Below, piece by piece: positions 8,299 through 15,163 of a stretch of 35,893 nucleotides of DNA (its first letter is position 1; each line of letters opens with the position of its first letter). Made by a program: the position numbers and the translations under genes. Source of the DNA: Paenalicyclobacillus cellulosilyticus (lineage in GTDB: Bacteria > Bacillota > Bacilli > Alicyclobacillales > Alicyclobacillaceae); assembly GCF_014647315.1 (NCBI RefSeq), contig NZ_BMOY01000031.1, positions 1-35,893 of the forward strand. Reading direction: 5' to 3'. The notes beneath the pieces were generated by a model that saw only the letters and a program-made list of their open reading frames with translations, ran no database searches and was not told the origin of the DNA.

Positions 8299-8328
8299 GC
8301 CGCGGGACGCATTCCTGCGTCCGGCGGC
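8299..8328. terminator. Strong hairpin between convergent genes, no U-tract
   Basis: GCCGC plus GGACGCA pairs with TGCGTCC plus GCGGC across a TTCC tetraloop, with a single G-G mismatch: 12 base pairs in 30 bases. It lies between the glycosyltransferase operon (ends 8287) and the flavin reductase (ends 8352). There is no T-run on either side, so it may be a bidirectional transcript-end or RNA-stabilising hairpin rather than a classic intrinsic terminator. Confidence 0.5.
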
Positions 8329-8351
8329 AGGGAGATCCGCTTTCGCTTCCT

Positions 8352-8831
8352 TTACCCTTCTGCGAGTTGCCGGTATTGACCGCGGTAGTAGAGCAAGGGT
8401 GATTTCGATTCGTCCACGAACGTCCGTTCCACTTGTCCGATGTAGATAAAGTGGTCGCCGCCGTCCAACTCTTGCACCAGGCGGCACTCCAAGCTGGCGA
8501 GGGTGCCGTGCAGGACGGGAATGCCGGCGAGCCCCGGATGGTAGTCGACCTGGGCGAACTTGTCTTCCAAGCGGCTGGCGAAATGTTGGGACAAGTGCGC
8601 TTGGTCGCTGGCGAGGATGTTCACCGCAAAGGCGCCCGCAGACCGAAGGACGGCGCACGAAGACGAGCTTTTATCGATACATACGAGGATGTACGGGGGC
8701 TCTAAGGACAACGAACTGAATGCGGACACCGTCAACCCGGCCTTTTGTCCGCCGCTGGCAGTGGTGACGACGGTGACGCCGCTGGCAAACCGGCTGAGGG
8801 CTTGCCGAAACGCTTCGCTTGTGACGGGCAT
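8352..8831 (-). CDS. Flavin reductase-like domain protein
   Basis: A 159-residue protein of the flavin reductase family (HpaC/FMN-binding split-barrel type), which supplies reduced FMN or FAD from NAD(P)H to partner monooxygenases. The hallmarks are the N-terminal FRQALSRFASGVTVVTT block, GLTVSAFSSLSLEPPYILVCID, the AFAVNIL strand and the HFIYIGQVE segment near the C-terminus. The length is typical. ATG 8831 is chosen for GGAGGT seven bases upstream; the open frame runs 12 codons further without a site. It is monocistronic with its own promoter, and no monooxygenase gene is adjacent, so the partner is unknown. Confidence 0.87.
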   Translation of the reverse strand: MPVTSEAFRQALSRFASGVTVVTTASGGQKAGLTVSAFSSLSLEPPYILVCIDKSSSSCAVLRSAGAFAVNILASDQAHLSQHFASRLEDKFAQVDYHPGLAGIPVLHGTLASLECRLVQELDGGDHFIYIGQVERTFVDESKSPLLYYRGQYRQLAEG

Positions 8832-8936
8832 GATTCGACCTCCGTTCCAGAGCGGTCTGACCAACACCCCGTGTGCCTACCTTGTGCCGCCCGCTCGGGT
8901 GTCGGCCCTCGCGTTGCTGGCCTCGCCAGCCCTTCC

Positions 8937-8965
8937 ATTGTAACAAATGGGGTTGTGCGCCCCAA
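8937..8965 (-). promoter_or_regulatory. Sigma-A promoter of the flavin reductase gene
   Basis: On the minus strand TTGGGG (8965-8960) is 17 bases upstream of TACAAT (8942-8937), which also carries an extended -10 TG (TGTTACAAT). The leader to ATG 8831 is about 100 bases. Confidence 0.6.
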
Positions 8966-9003
8966 ACCATCCGTCCGATTCCCATGATTCTATGCACAGG
9001 GTC

Positions 9004-9033
9004 TTGAAGGGATGCAAGACCACCCGCTATAAT
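9004..9033 (+). promoter_or_regulatory. Sigma-A promoter of the riboswitch-hydrolase unit
   Basis: TTGAAG (9004-9009) and a consensus TATAAT (9028-9033) are separated by 18 bases. Transcription should begin near 9040, giving a leader of about 260 bases that contains the c-di-AMP aptamer. Confidence 0.75.
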
Positions 9034-9130
9034 GAGCCTCGTAGTTGTCGATGTCGCCACATGGTCCTTGGGCGCACGCGCGGACCGGCCGGCACGAGGC
9101 AGGAACGCATGAGGCTGGTTTCTGGTTCGC

Positions 9131-9286
9131 GCACATCACATCCGAACCCTGGGCGCCGGGGGCGGGGGACTTTTTTTCTTTGGGGCGAATCCGCGTTGTA
9201 TCCAGTTTCGACGACGTATTCCCCGGAACACGTGGTAGGGAGCGGCAAGCCACTGCCCGAGCCCGTCAACTAACCTCGCAGGATGC
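9131..9286 (+). ncRNA. c-di-AMP riboswitch (ydaO/yuaA type)
   Basis: The leader of the LysM-NlpC/P60 gene carries the conserved blocks of the ydaO aptamer in order. GAACCC (9144-9149) follows the 5' strand of P1. The GGGGGA block precedes a T-run and then GGGGCGAATC (9182-9191). TAGGGA lies at 9236-9241. The long conserved 3' block CCCGAGCCCGTCAACTAACC is at about 9256-9274, followed by CTCGCAGG. P1 closes by CATCC (9139-9143) pairing with GGATG (9281-9285). From established knowledge this class binds c-di-AMP, usually acts as an off switch, and often precedes cell-wall hydrolases and osmolyte transporters, which fits the downstream gene. I see no terminator between aptamer and gene; the ribosome site AAAGGGG (9287-9293) touches P1. 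Confidence 0.9.
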
Positions 9287-9299
9287 AAAGGGGCTTGCA
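9284..9299 (+). promoter_or_regulatory. Small hairpin holding the ribosome site of the hydrolase gene
   Basis: TGCAA (9284-9288) can pair with TTGCA (9295-9299), putting AGGGG of the ribosome site in a six-base loop. The 5' arm shares two bases with the 3' strand of riboswitch P1, so the two helices compete. The start GTG follows at 9302. Confidence 0.4.
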
Positions 9300-9301
9300 G
9301 G

Positions 9302-10093
9302 GTGAAACAAGGTGTTCGCTGTGTTCGTTGGGTGCTCGCGTCATCGGTGTGCACCGTGATGTTTCAAGGTACCGCTTGTGCCGCCACAGGGAGCGCGTCC
9401 GCAGCGCGATCCCACGCCACCGCCCTTCACGCCGCGCAGCCGGGCGGTCGGGCACGGCCGGTCACCAAACCGGATGAACGGGCGGTGCCGCAAGTCGTCA
9501 CGGTGCGCAAAGGGGACACGCTGTGGTCCATCAGCAGGCGGTACGGGGTCTCGGTGCACCAGCTGGAACAGTGGAACGGGTTGACGGATCAGAGCGTGTT
9601 GCAGATTGGACAATCCATCATCGTCGGATGGGTTCGTGCCGCGGCCAAGGCGACAGCCAAGCCGACGCCTTCGCTCCTCAGTAGCCGCAGCGGCGGAACG
9701 GATGCGGAAGCGGGTGCCGCCGTGCTGGGGTTGCAGGTGGCGATGTATGCGGAACAGTTCATCGGCGCCCCGTACGCGTGGGGAGGAGAATCCGCCGCGA
9801 GCGGCTTCGACTGCTCCGGGCTGGTTCAGTTCGCGTTCGCCCATTTCGGCATCGCTTTGGGGAGGACGTCGTACGATCAATTCCACGCCGGGACGGCCGT
9901 CGAACGCGCGCAGCTGGCTCCCGGGGACCTGGTCTTCTTCGATACGTACGGCCCGGGCGCCTCGCACGTCGGAATTTACGTGGGGAACGGCCGGTTCGTC
10001 CACGCGGCGAGCGGCGGGGTGCGGACATCCAATCTGGACGATGCGTATTGGAGCGCGCATTACATCGGCGCGCGGCGCGTCGTCCCGGGTTGA
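9302..10093 (+). CDS. Secreted LysM-NlpC/P60 cell-wall endopeptidase
   Basis: A 263-residue exported peptidoglycan hydrolase. An N-terminal signal peptide (about 1-28, ending near ACAATG) is followed by one LysM domain at about 65-110 (VVTVRKGDTLWSISRRYGVSVHQLEQWNG), a Ser/Thr/Ala-rich linker and an NlpC/P60 domain at about 140-262. The catalytic Cys171 lies in FDCSGLVQF and His222 in SHVGIYVG. Such enzymes cut D-Glu/meso-DAP-type stem-peptide bonds during growth, spore germination or separation. GTG 9302 is chosen for AAAGGGG eight bases upstream. It is monocistronic, governed by the c-di-AMP riboswitch in its leader, and ends in a strong intrinsic terminator. Confidence 0.93.
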   Translation: MKQGVRCVRWVLASSVCTVMFQGTACAATGSASAARSHATALHAAQPGGRARPVTKPDERAVPQVVTVRKGDTLWSISRRYGVSVHQLEQWNGLTDQSVLQIGQSIIVGWVRAAAKATAKPTPSLLSSRSGGTDAEAGAAVLGLQVAMYAEQFIGAPYAWGGESAASGFDCSGLVQFAFAHFGIALGRTSYDQFHAGTAVERAQLAPGDLVFFDTYGPGASHVGIYVGNGRFVHAASGGVRTSNLDDAYWSAHYIGARRVVPG

Positions 10094-10104
10094 AGGAATG
10101 ACCG

Positions 10105-10149
10105 CGGGCGGGTGCCCTGACCGGGCGACCCGCCCGTAGGAATTTTTTT
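10105..10149 (+). terminator. Rho-independent terminator of the wall hydrolase gene
   Basis: CGGGCGGGT (10105-10113) pairs with ACCCGCCCG (10128-10136), with an inner GCCC/GGGC extension and a TGACC loop, followed by a seven-T run at 10143-10149 within a T-rich tract. Confidence 0.9.
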
Positions 10150-10158
10150 ACTTTCTTT

Positions 10159-10389
10159 TTATATGGATGGGACGGGGACATGGCCACACGGGGCGTCCCA
10201 TGCTGCCGGAACCGCTGACAGGCCGGCCGGCCGGTGCCGTTCACACCATCCGTACGGGAAGATGCCGAACGGCTCGAGGTGAAACACGGTCTGCATCACC
10301 GGCAGCGAGGGCGTGACGGGGATGAGCGCCCTGCACTTGGGACACCACGCCCACGGGCTGTCCATTGGGCGATCTCGATAGTCCACCAA
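10159..10389 (-). CDS. Small Cys-containing hypothetical protein (doubtful)
   Basis: An open frame of up to 76 residues with a CPKC knuckle near residue 16 and a GWCERH segment near residue 48, which could make a small zinc site; a further Cys sits near the C-terminus. Starts at TTG 10389, GTG 10386 or ATG 10365 are possible, and GAGG lies about ten bases before the first. No promoter is clear and no family is recognised. It follows the CDP-alcohol phosphatidyltransferase gene on the same strand with a gap of about 120 bases, so it may share that transcript. It is the only plausible frame between the terminator and that gene, but may be chance in GC-rich DNA. Confidence 0.35.
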   Translation of the reverse strand: MVDYRDRPMDSPWAWCPKCRALIPVTPSLPVMQTVFHLEPFGIFPYGWCERHRPAGLSAVPAAWDAPCGHVPVPSI

Positions 10390-10507
10390 TCTGGTTCAAC
10401 CTCACTCTGCCTGCAGAAATGGTCCCGCCCTCGGGGCGCAATCACAACAATCCAGAGCGTACCACAACCGTCGCGGCGAGTGCTGTCGAAGGGCGTCGAC
10501 ATCGAGA

Positions 10508-11296
10508 TCAAATATTGGCCCGTCCGACATCTTGGTGGTCGTGGTGTTCGGCGCGGGCGGCCGCGCGCAACACGCGTTGCCAGTAGCGGAAACCGTCGAC
10601 GTACAGGAACCACGCGATGGAGAGCAGCGCAGAAATGAGGATGAATGTCAGCGGATGGCCGGTGACCGGACCGACCACAAAGGTCAAAGCCTGCGCCTCG
10701 ATGGATGTGAACAGGATCACGATGCCGAAGTGGCGGAATAACCAAGCCTGCCGCGAGGTCAACAGCATGCCCGACGTTCCGACCCGCTGGAGATCGCGTC
10801 CGACGGACGCTCCCTCCCCCGTCCCTTTCACGGTGCTGTCGGTTTTGACCAACACACGGCTGAAGATGTAAAGCAGCGCCGCAATCCATCCCCAAGGTGC
10901 GACGTGATCGAGCGCATCCTGTCCCATCAAAAGGGCGATGAGCAGGACGGGTTTTTTGATCTCGTCGAACGTATGGTCGATCCAGTGACCCAAAGGGGAC
11001 GCCAGGTTCTTTTTGCGCGCCACATAGCCGTCCGCACAGTCCAAGATGTACGAGAGTTGAAAGGAGAGGGCACCGAGGATCAAGGACACGTGGTCACCCC
11101 GGTAGAAGAAGGCGGCCGCGACGAAGGCGACGAGCAGGGACAACACGGAGATGGTGTTCGGCGTCAGCCGCGTTTTGCACAGCCATTCGGAAAGCGGGAC
11201 GGACAGAGGCAGGGTGAAGTACGTGTCCCACGGCTTCGGAAAGCGGATGTAGGGATTGTTTGCACAACGGAAAAAATACGTATCCTCGAACCGCAC
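10508..11296 (-). CDS. CDP-alcohol phosphatidyltransferase family membrane protein
   Basis: A 262-residue integral membrane enzyme with about five or six hydrophobic segments. The family signature D-x2-D-G-x2-A-R-x8-G-x3-D-x3-D is complete, beginning at DCADGYVAR near residue 86 and ending HTFDE. It should transfer a phosphatidyl (or similar phospho-) group from a CDP-linked donor to an alcohol acceptor. The unusual aromatic N-terminus (RFEDTYFF, NPYIRFPKPWDTYFT) resembles the subgroup outside classic PgsA or PssA, so the substrate is open; inositol-phosphate or polyol-phosphate acceptors are possible. GTG 11296 is chosen for GGGAGG seven bases upstream. It is transcribed alone or with the small frame at 10159, from the promoter at 11467-11495. 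Confidence 0.86.
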   Translation of the reverse strand: MRFEDTYFFRCANNPYIRFPKPWDTYFTLPLSVPLSEWLCKTRLTPNTISVLSLLVAFVAAAFFYRGDHVSLILGALSFQLSYILDCADGYVARKKNLASPLGHWIDHTFDEIKKPVLLIALLMGQDALDHVAPWGWIAALLYIFSRVLVKTDSTVKGTGEGASVGRDLQRVGTSGMLLTSRQAWLFRHFGIVILFTSIEAQALTFVVGPVTGHPLTFILISALLSIAWFLYVDGFRYWQRVLRAAARAEHHDHQDVGRANI

Positions 11297-11466
11297 AGCA
11301 GAACCTCCCAGGGCGGTGCCGCGCCAGGTTCCGGTGCATCCTCGCGGCGTCCGCCGCGGGTGCGGGGAACCGCGGATGAAGGCTCATCCTCATGATGGCT
11401 CATCCCATCATGGCTTCTCCCACGCGGATTTACGAATTTCACAAGAGAATTTCACAATGTATTCAC

Positions 11467-11495
11467 ATCATAGCTCGTCGCTGCCGTGTGGTCAA
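11467..11495 (-). promoter_or_regulatory. Sigma-A promoter of the CDP-alcohol phosphatidyltransferase gene
   Basis: On the minus strand TTGACC (11495-11490) and TATGAT (11472-11467) are separated by exactly 17 bases. The leader to GTG 11296 is about 165 bases, partly AT-rich; no riboswitch was recognised in it. Confidence 0.7.
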
Positions 11496-11550
11496 TCTGT
11501 CGTGCGGCACAGGGGGACCGGTGAGGGGACAAACCGGTGAGAAGACATAG

Positions 11551-11584
11551 AAGGATAAAGGCCTCGCCATAGCCCGGCGAGGCC
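11551..11584 (-). terminator. Rho-independent terminator of the tRNA-Leu transcript
   Basis: On the minus strand GGCCTCGCC pairs perfectly with GGCGAGGCC (plus-strand arms 11560-11568 and 11576-11584) around a seven-base loop, followed by the U-rich tail TTTATCCTT (11559-11551). Confidence 0.8.
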
Positions 11585-11607
11585 GTACCGAAAACGTTTC
11601 GTCTGCG

Positions 11608-11694
11608 TGGTGCGGTCGAGAGGACTTGAACCTCCACCCAGTCGCCTGGACAAGAACCTGAATCTTGCGCGTCTGCCAATTCCGCCACGACCGC
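11608..11694 (-). tRNA. tRNA-Leu (CAG anticodon), copy 2 in transcript
   Basis: A class II tRNA of 87 bases including an encoded CCA. The acceptor strand GCGGTCG pairs with CGACCGC, then A and CCA. The anticodon CAG lies at 11660-11658 on the minus strand in the loop TTCAGGT, closed by CAAGA/TCTTG. The variable arm is CCAG-GCGA-CTGG. The D-loop GAATTGGCAGAC and T-arm GAGGTTCAAGTCCTC are standard. It differs from its neighbour by one base, in the variable-arm loop. Confidence 0.96.
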
Positions 11695-11753
11695 ATGAAA
11701 AAGACCGGACGACGGACCTGCACGGCACGCCCTGCGGCAGCGAAAAACCAACA

Positions 11754-11840
11754 TGGTGCGGTCGAGAGGACTTGAACCTCCACCCAGTTGCCTGGACAAG
11801 AACCTGAATCTTGCGCGTCTGCCAATTCCGCCACGACCGC
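11754..11840 (-). tRNA. tRNA-Leu (CAG anticodon), copy 1 in transcript
   Basis: An 87-base class II tRNA with encoded CCA, identical to the copy at 11608 except for the variable-arm loop, which reads CCAG-GCAA-CTGG. The anticodon CAG is at 11806-11804 on the minus strand. The two genes are 59 bases apart and share one promoter and terminator, an evident tandem duplication. Confidence 0.96.
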
Positions 11841-11916
11841 AAGCAAACCGTGTCTCACGGGTGTTGGCCCGTCGTTCCGTGCCAGCGCGGCGCGTGTTCA
11901 CCGCCGACGCGGGGTC

Positions 11917-11945
11917 ATTATAACACGCACGGGGGTGGTTTTCAA
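11917..11945 (-). promoter_or_regulatory. Strong sigma-A promoter of the tRNA-Leu pair
   Basis: On the minus strand TTGAAA (11945-11940) and consensus TATAAT (11922-11917) are exactly 17 bases apart, with transcription starting about 70 bases before the first tRNA. Confidence 0.8.
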
Positions 11946-12035
11946 CCCCGTGTGCCTGTTAGAGTAGGGAGGGGGTCAAACACCCCGTGGCGCACGTACG
12001 CAGACACCCCCGGTTACTCGTGTTCAACCCCGTGT
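11941..12035. repeat. Pair of identical 15-base repeats around the tRNA promoter and dapF leader
   Basis: TTCAACCCCGTGTGC occurs at 11941-11955 and again at 12021-12035, in the same orientation and 80 bases apart. The first copy covers the -35 element of the tRNA-Leu promoter; the second has no matching -10, so it is not an obvious second promoter. Confidence 0.6.
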
Positions 12036-12124
12036 GCACGATGCCGCGCGGCGCGGTCGGCGTCATGGGCCGGCAGCACACGGGTTCATCCGGACGACGG
12101 CGGGGACAAGGAGGAAGATGGTGC

Positions 12125-12967
12125 GTGAAAGTGACCAAGATGCACGGGTTGGGCAACAGCTACATCTATGTGAGCGAATTTGAAGAGCAACTGCGCGAAG
12201 AGGAACTGGCCCCGTTGGCGGTGGCGGTCAGCGATGTCCGCAAAGGCATCGGGTCGGACGGCCTCATCCTCATCGGCCCGTCCCGGGTCGCAGATGTGCG
12301 CATGCGCATCTTCAACGCCGACGGCTCCGAGGCGGAGAACTGTGGCAACGGGGTCCGCTGCGTCGCCAAATACGCGTACGAACACGGGTATGTGCACAAG
12401 ACCCATTTCACCGTCGAGGTGAAGTCCGGCATCGTCGAAGCGTTCGTGCACCCGGATGCAGACGGATTGGTCCGTACGGTGACGGTCGACATGGGGCAAG
12501 CCCGTTTCGGTGCTTCCGCGGTCGGCTACACCGGCCAGGATGAGGACGGGGATGCTGTGCTCGACATCGACGGCGTCGCCTACCGGGGGACGCTCGTCTC
12601 TGTGGGCAATCCGCACTTTGTTTCGTTTGTGGCCGACGCCGCCTCGTTCCCCGTCGCCGAGGTGGGGCCGCGCATCGAACGCCACCCGGATTTCCCGCAG
12701 CGGATCAACGTGGAGTTCGTGACGCCGCGCGGTCCGTCCGAGCTCGACTTCCGTGTTTGGGAGCGTGGTTCCGGCATCACGTTCGCCTGCGGCACCGGCG
12801 CCTGCGCCAGTGTGGCGGCTGGTGTGCGCAAGGGGCTGCTCGACCGGCGCGTCACCGTGCACCTGTTGGGAGGGGATTTGGAAATTGAGCTGCAAGGCGA
12901 GCGGATCTGGATGACCGGGGAAGCGGTGACCGTGCTGACCGGGGATTACGCCTGGCCGCGGGGTTGA
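12125..12967 (+). CDS. dapF: Diaminopimelate epimerase
   Basis: Interconverts LL- and meso-diaminopimelate, feeding lysine synthesis and the peptidoglycan stem peptide. It has 280 residues, the usual length. The two catalytic cysteines are Cys73 in NCGNGVRC and Cys222 in CGTGACAS; the start TKMHGLGNSYIYV, the GSDGLILI block, GNPHFVSF and the RVWERGSG segment are typical. GTG 12125 is chosen because GGAGG lies ten bases upstream and it puts the conserved MHGLGN block at residue 5; the frame continues to 11987 without a site. It is transcribed alone. Its last 22 bases overlap the convergent membrane-protein gene. No promoter was clear upstream; a TATAAC at 11919-11924 overlaps the tRNA -10 on the other strand. 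Confidence 0.95.
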   Translation: MKVTKMHGLGNSYIYVSEFEEQLREEELAPLAVAVSDVRKGIGSDGLILIGPSRVADVRMRIFNADGSEAENCGNGVRCVAKYAYEHGYVHKTHFTVEVKSGIVEAFVHPDADGLVRTVTVDMGQARFGASAVGYTGQDEDGDAVLDIDGVAYRGTLVSVGNPHFVSFVADAASFPVAEVGPRIERHPDFPQRINVEFVTPRGPSELDFRVWERGSGITFACGTGACASVAAGVRKGLLDRRVTVHLLGGDLEIELQGERIWMTGEAVTVLTGDYAWPRG

Positions 12968-13599
12968 GCCCCGCGCAAGAATGCCAGCGCCAACCAGGCG
13001 ACGACACCCGCCGCAACCGCCATCGCCAACAATCCCACGGCGAAGACAAACGCGGTGAGGACGGTGCCGCCGAGGAAGAGCACGAGGGCACGCCCGCGCC
13101 CGCAGTGGAAGACGCGGCCGTAGCCGTCGGTCACAAGCCACAGGCTGCGCCCGGCGGTCGCGACGGCCAAAGCCGTGCCGAGGCAGAAGGACCAGGGTGC
13201 AGGGACCGCGATGCAAAACGCGGCCAGCGCCAGATAAGGCTGCAGGGCCATCACGCTCGTGAGGACGTTGAGCATGCGCAGGCGCTGGCCGCGGACCTGG
13301 AAGATGTTCGTCGTCATCACGTGCGCCACGAGGGTGTAGAGGCGAAACCATCCGTAACCGGCGGGCCAAGCGGCCGCGACGCAGACGATGTACCAACCCG
13401 CGCCGCTTGGCCACGCCCGGGTTCGCTCGACCCACGTCCAGGCGCAGGCCGCGCTCCAACACAGCACCGCCCACAGGCAGTACCCCCACGCACGGGACTT
13501 TGCGGCGGGCAGCGGCATGTCCAACGCGGTCAGCAGAGGTTCGTTGTCCCGCCACAAACGCAAGCCTGCTCGCCAAAAATCGGCGAACCACGTTCGCAT
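12946..13599 (-). CDS. Polytopic membrane protein of unknown function
   Basis: A 217-residue protein with about five hydrophobic segments. The later part, from VLTSVMALQPYLALAAFCIAV through a GYGRVFHCGRGRALVLF segment, is loosely like YIP1-family membrane proteins, but I cannot assign it. ATG 13599 is chosen over ATG 13608 because AGAAAGGGG ends right at 13609, giving a nine-base spacing to 13599 and none to 13608; the frame extending to 13959 is a shadow of the upstream gene. It is the last gene of a five-gene glycosylation operon, 37 bases after the SMR-like gene. Its 3' end overlaps dapF by 22 bases. Confidence 0.65.
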   Translation of the reverse strand: MRTWFADFWRAGLRLWRDNEPLLTALDMPLPAAKSRAWGYCLWAVLCWSAACAWTWVERTRAWPSGAGWYIVCVAAAWPAGYGWFRLYTLVAHVMTTNIFQVRGQRLRMLNVLTSVMALQPYLALAAFCIAVPAPWSFCLGTALAVATAGRSLWLVTDGYGRVFHCGRGRALVLFLGGTVLTAFVFAVGLLAMAVAAGVVAWLALAFLRGAQPRGQA

Positions 13600-13636
13600 G
13601 CTGGCCATCCCCTTTCTCAGCCGCTTGCCGTCGCGG

Positions 13637-13996
13637 TTACTCCGGCATGCGCGGGGTGTATGCGACGAGGGTGACGCCGAGCAGGATGACCAATACCCCG
13701 ACCCAGCGCGTCCAGGGCACGCTCTCGTGCAGGACGTAGCGGGAGACGAACAGGCCGAAGGCGTACGACACACTCTGCAACGGATAAGCGAGGCTGAGCG
13801 GCACGCGCGAGAGGACATAGAACCACACCAGCGTGGCGACGACGTAGAGCGACAAGCCGAGGATGGTCCAACCGTTGGCGAGGAGTGCGGCCAAATGGGA
13901 CAGGGAAAACCCCCCGCTCTGGGCGATGCCCCACTTGAAGCACACCTGGCCGAAGACAAGCAGACAGACGTTGAGCAGAATGACGGCGTAGATCAT
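13637..13996 (-). CDS. SMR/EamA-type small membrane transporter (ArnE/F-like flippase candidate)
   Basis: A 119-residue protein with four membrane segments, the size and layout of small multidrug resistance and ArnE/ArnF-type proteins. Typical features are FGQVCFKWGIAQ near residue 15, the central PLSLAYPLQSVSYAFGLFVSRYVLHE block and the final VGVLVILLGVTLVAY segment, which match EamA-like halves. In this context, beside a polyprenyl-phosphate sugar synthase and an ArnT-like transferase, it most likely helps flip the lipid-linked sugar across the membrane. ATG 13996 has AGAAGGGGA upstream and overlaps the DUF2304 stop by four bases. Drug export is possible but less likely here. Confidence 0.78.
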   Translation of the reverse strand: MIYAVILLNVCLLVFGQVCFKWGIAQSGGFSLSHLAALLANGWTILGLSLYVVATLVWFYVLSRVPLSLAYPLQSVSYAFGLFVSRYVLHESVPWTRWVGVLVILLGVTLVAYTPRMPE

Positions 13997-14427
13997 GGCA
14001 GGTCCCCTTCTCTGCCGCGTGCTTCCGGCGCGCCGGCGCCTTCTCGTCCGCGCGCTGTCCCGCCGTCAGGCAGGCGTCGCTCCAATTCCTGGATGCGGTG
14101 TTCCGCGATGGCGAGTTCTTGCGTCAGGCGGATGACGCGATCGGCCAGCTTCGACAACGCGACGGTGATGTGCAGAAGCAGGGCGAACGCGCAGAAACTG
14201 CTGAAGAGGAACAGAAGGGACGGTGCGTAGTAGACCCCGAACCAGTCGGCGAGCGTACGCAAAAGGCGCGGGCTGGCGGAGAGGACGAGCATCGCCAGGC
14301 CGAGGCCCAGCCACAAGAGCGAGTACTGCTCGCGCAGGGCGCCGCGCCGGACCAACTCGACCACAAACAGGACGAAGAACAGGCTGAACAGGACGGCCAC
14401 CAGATAGATTGGGACGCTCACCTTCAT
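13993..14427 (-). CDS. DUF2304 family membrane protein
   Basis: A protein of 144 residues with three hydrophobic segments in the first 90 and a coiled-coil-like tail (LTQELAIAEHRIQELERRL), then a Gly/Glu-rich end. The layout, with LVRRGALREQYSLLWLGLGLA and DWFGVYYAPSLLF, is characteristic of DUF2304, a family commonly placed next to dolichol-phosphate-mannose-type GT2 enzymes. ATG 14427 lies only about two bases after AAAGGAG, so GTG 14421, seven bases after it, may be the true start. It lies 22 bases downstream of the GT2 gene and overlaps the SMR-like gene. It is probably an accessory subunit of polyprenyl-phosphate sugar synthesis or flipping; this is inferred from context. Confidence 0.82.
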   Translation of the reverse strand: MKVSVPIYLVAVLFSLFFVLFVVELVRRGALREQYSLLWLGLGLAMLVLSASPRLLRTLADWFGVYYAPSLLFLFSSFCAFALLLHITVALSKLADRVIRLTQELAIAEHRIQELERRLPDGGTARGREGAGAPEARGREGDLP

Positions 14428-14449
14428 TCTCCTTTCCCATCCGCAGCCG

Positions 14450-15163
14450 TTACGAACTGCGCCGGACGCGGCGCGCCGCGTTCATCAGGAGGCTGAGCAG
14501 CACCTTGACCATATAGTACATGCTGCGAAACGGGGTGATGGACGACCGACCGCCGCCGCGCTCGCGCATGTGCACCGACACTTCACGGATGCGGAACCCG
14601 TGCTTGTGCAGGTACACCAGCGACTCGGGTTCCGGATAGTCGGTCGGGTACCAACGGGCAAACAGTTCGATCACGCTGCGGTTCGCCGCCCGGTACCCGG
14701 AGGTGGTGTCTTTGATGGGGTATCCGACCAGCAAGCGGACGACCGCCGCCAGCACAATCATCCCCAACCGGCGCATCACGGTGGAGCGGTACGGCGTCTG
14801 TTCGACGTACCTGGACCCGACCACAAGGTCGACCGGTTCGCCCGCGAGCAGCGGCGCCAACAGTTTCGGCAAATCGGCTGGATCGTGCTGCCCGTCGGCG
14901 TCCAGCTGGACGGCGATATCGTATCCGTACCGCGCCGCGTACCGGTAGCCGGTCTGGACCGCGCCGCCGATGCCGAGGTTGACCGGCAGCGTGATGACGC
15001 GCGCGCCGGCCTGCGCGGCGACATGCGCGGTGTCGTCCGTCGATCCGTCGTTGACGACCAACACGTCGACCGGCTGCGGTTGACGCCGGATCTCCGCAAT
15101 CACCTTGCCGATGACCGCCGCTTCGTTGTAGGCGGGGATGATGATGAGGATGCGCGGTCTCAC
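14450..15163 (-). CDS. Family 2 glycosyltransferase, polyprenyl-phosphate sugar synthase type
   Basis: A 237-residue GT-A fold enzyme of the DPM1-like branch. RILIIIPAYNEAAVIGKVI starts the domain, VLVVNDGSTDDT and the DADGQHDPADLPK block bind the nucleotide sugar and metal, and VVGSRYV, DTTSGYRAANR and the GRSSITPFRSMYYMVKVL tail are typical of enzymes making polyprenyl-phosphate sugars at the inner membrane face. There is no C-terminal membrane pair, so a partner such as the DUF2304 protein may anchor it. GTG 15163 overlaps the upstream stop by four bases and has AAAGGGGGG upstream. The product should feed the ArnT/PMT-like transferase encoded just before it. Confidence 0.88.
   Translation of the reverse strand: MRPRILIIIPAYNEAAVIGKVIAEIRRQPQPVDVLVVNDGSTDDTAHVAAQAGARVITLPVNLGIGGAVQTGYRYAARYGYDIAVQLDADGQHDPADLPKLLAPLLAGEPVDLVVGSRYVEQTPYRSTVMRRLGMIVLAAVVRLLVGYPIKDTTSGYRAANRSVIELFARWYPTDYPEPESLVYLHKHGFRIREVSVHMRERGGGRSSITPFRSMYYMVKVLLSLLMNAARRVRRSS

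Noticed and set aside
11452..11901. Open frames with repeated CGRGGIGRRARFRFL-type sequence
   Set aside because: The repeats are the two tRNA-Leu genes read as protein.
12021..12040. Second tRNA-type promoter on the minus strand
   Set aside because: It repeats the -35 region of the tRNA promoter, but no -10 hexamer lies 16-18 bases downstream.
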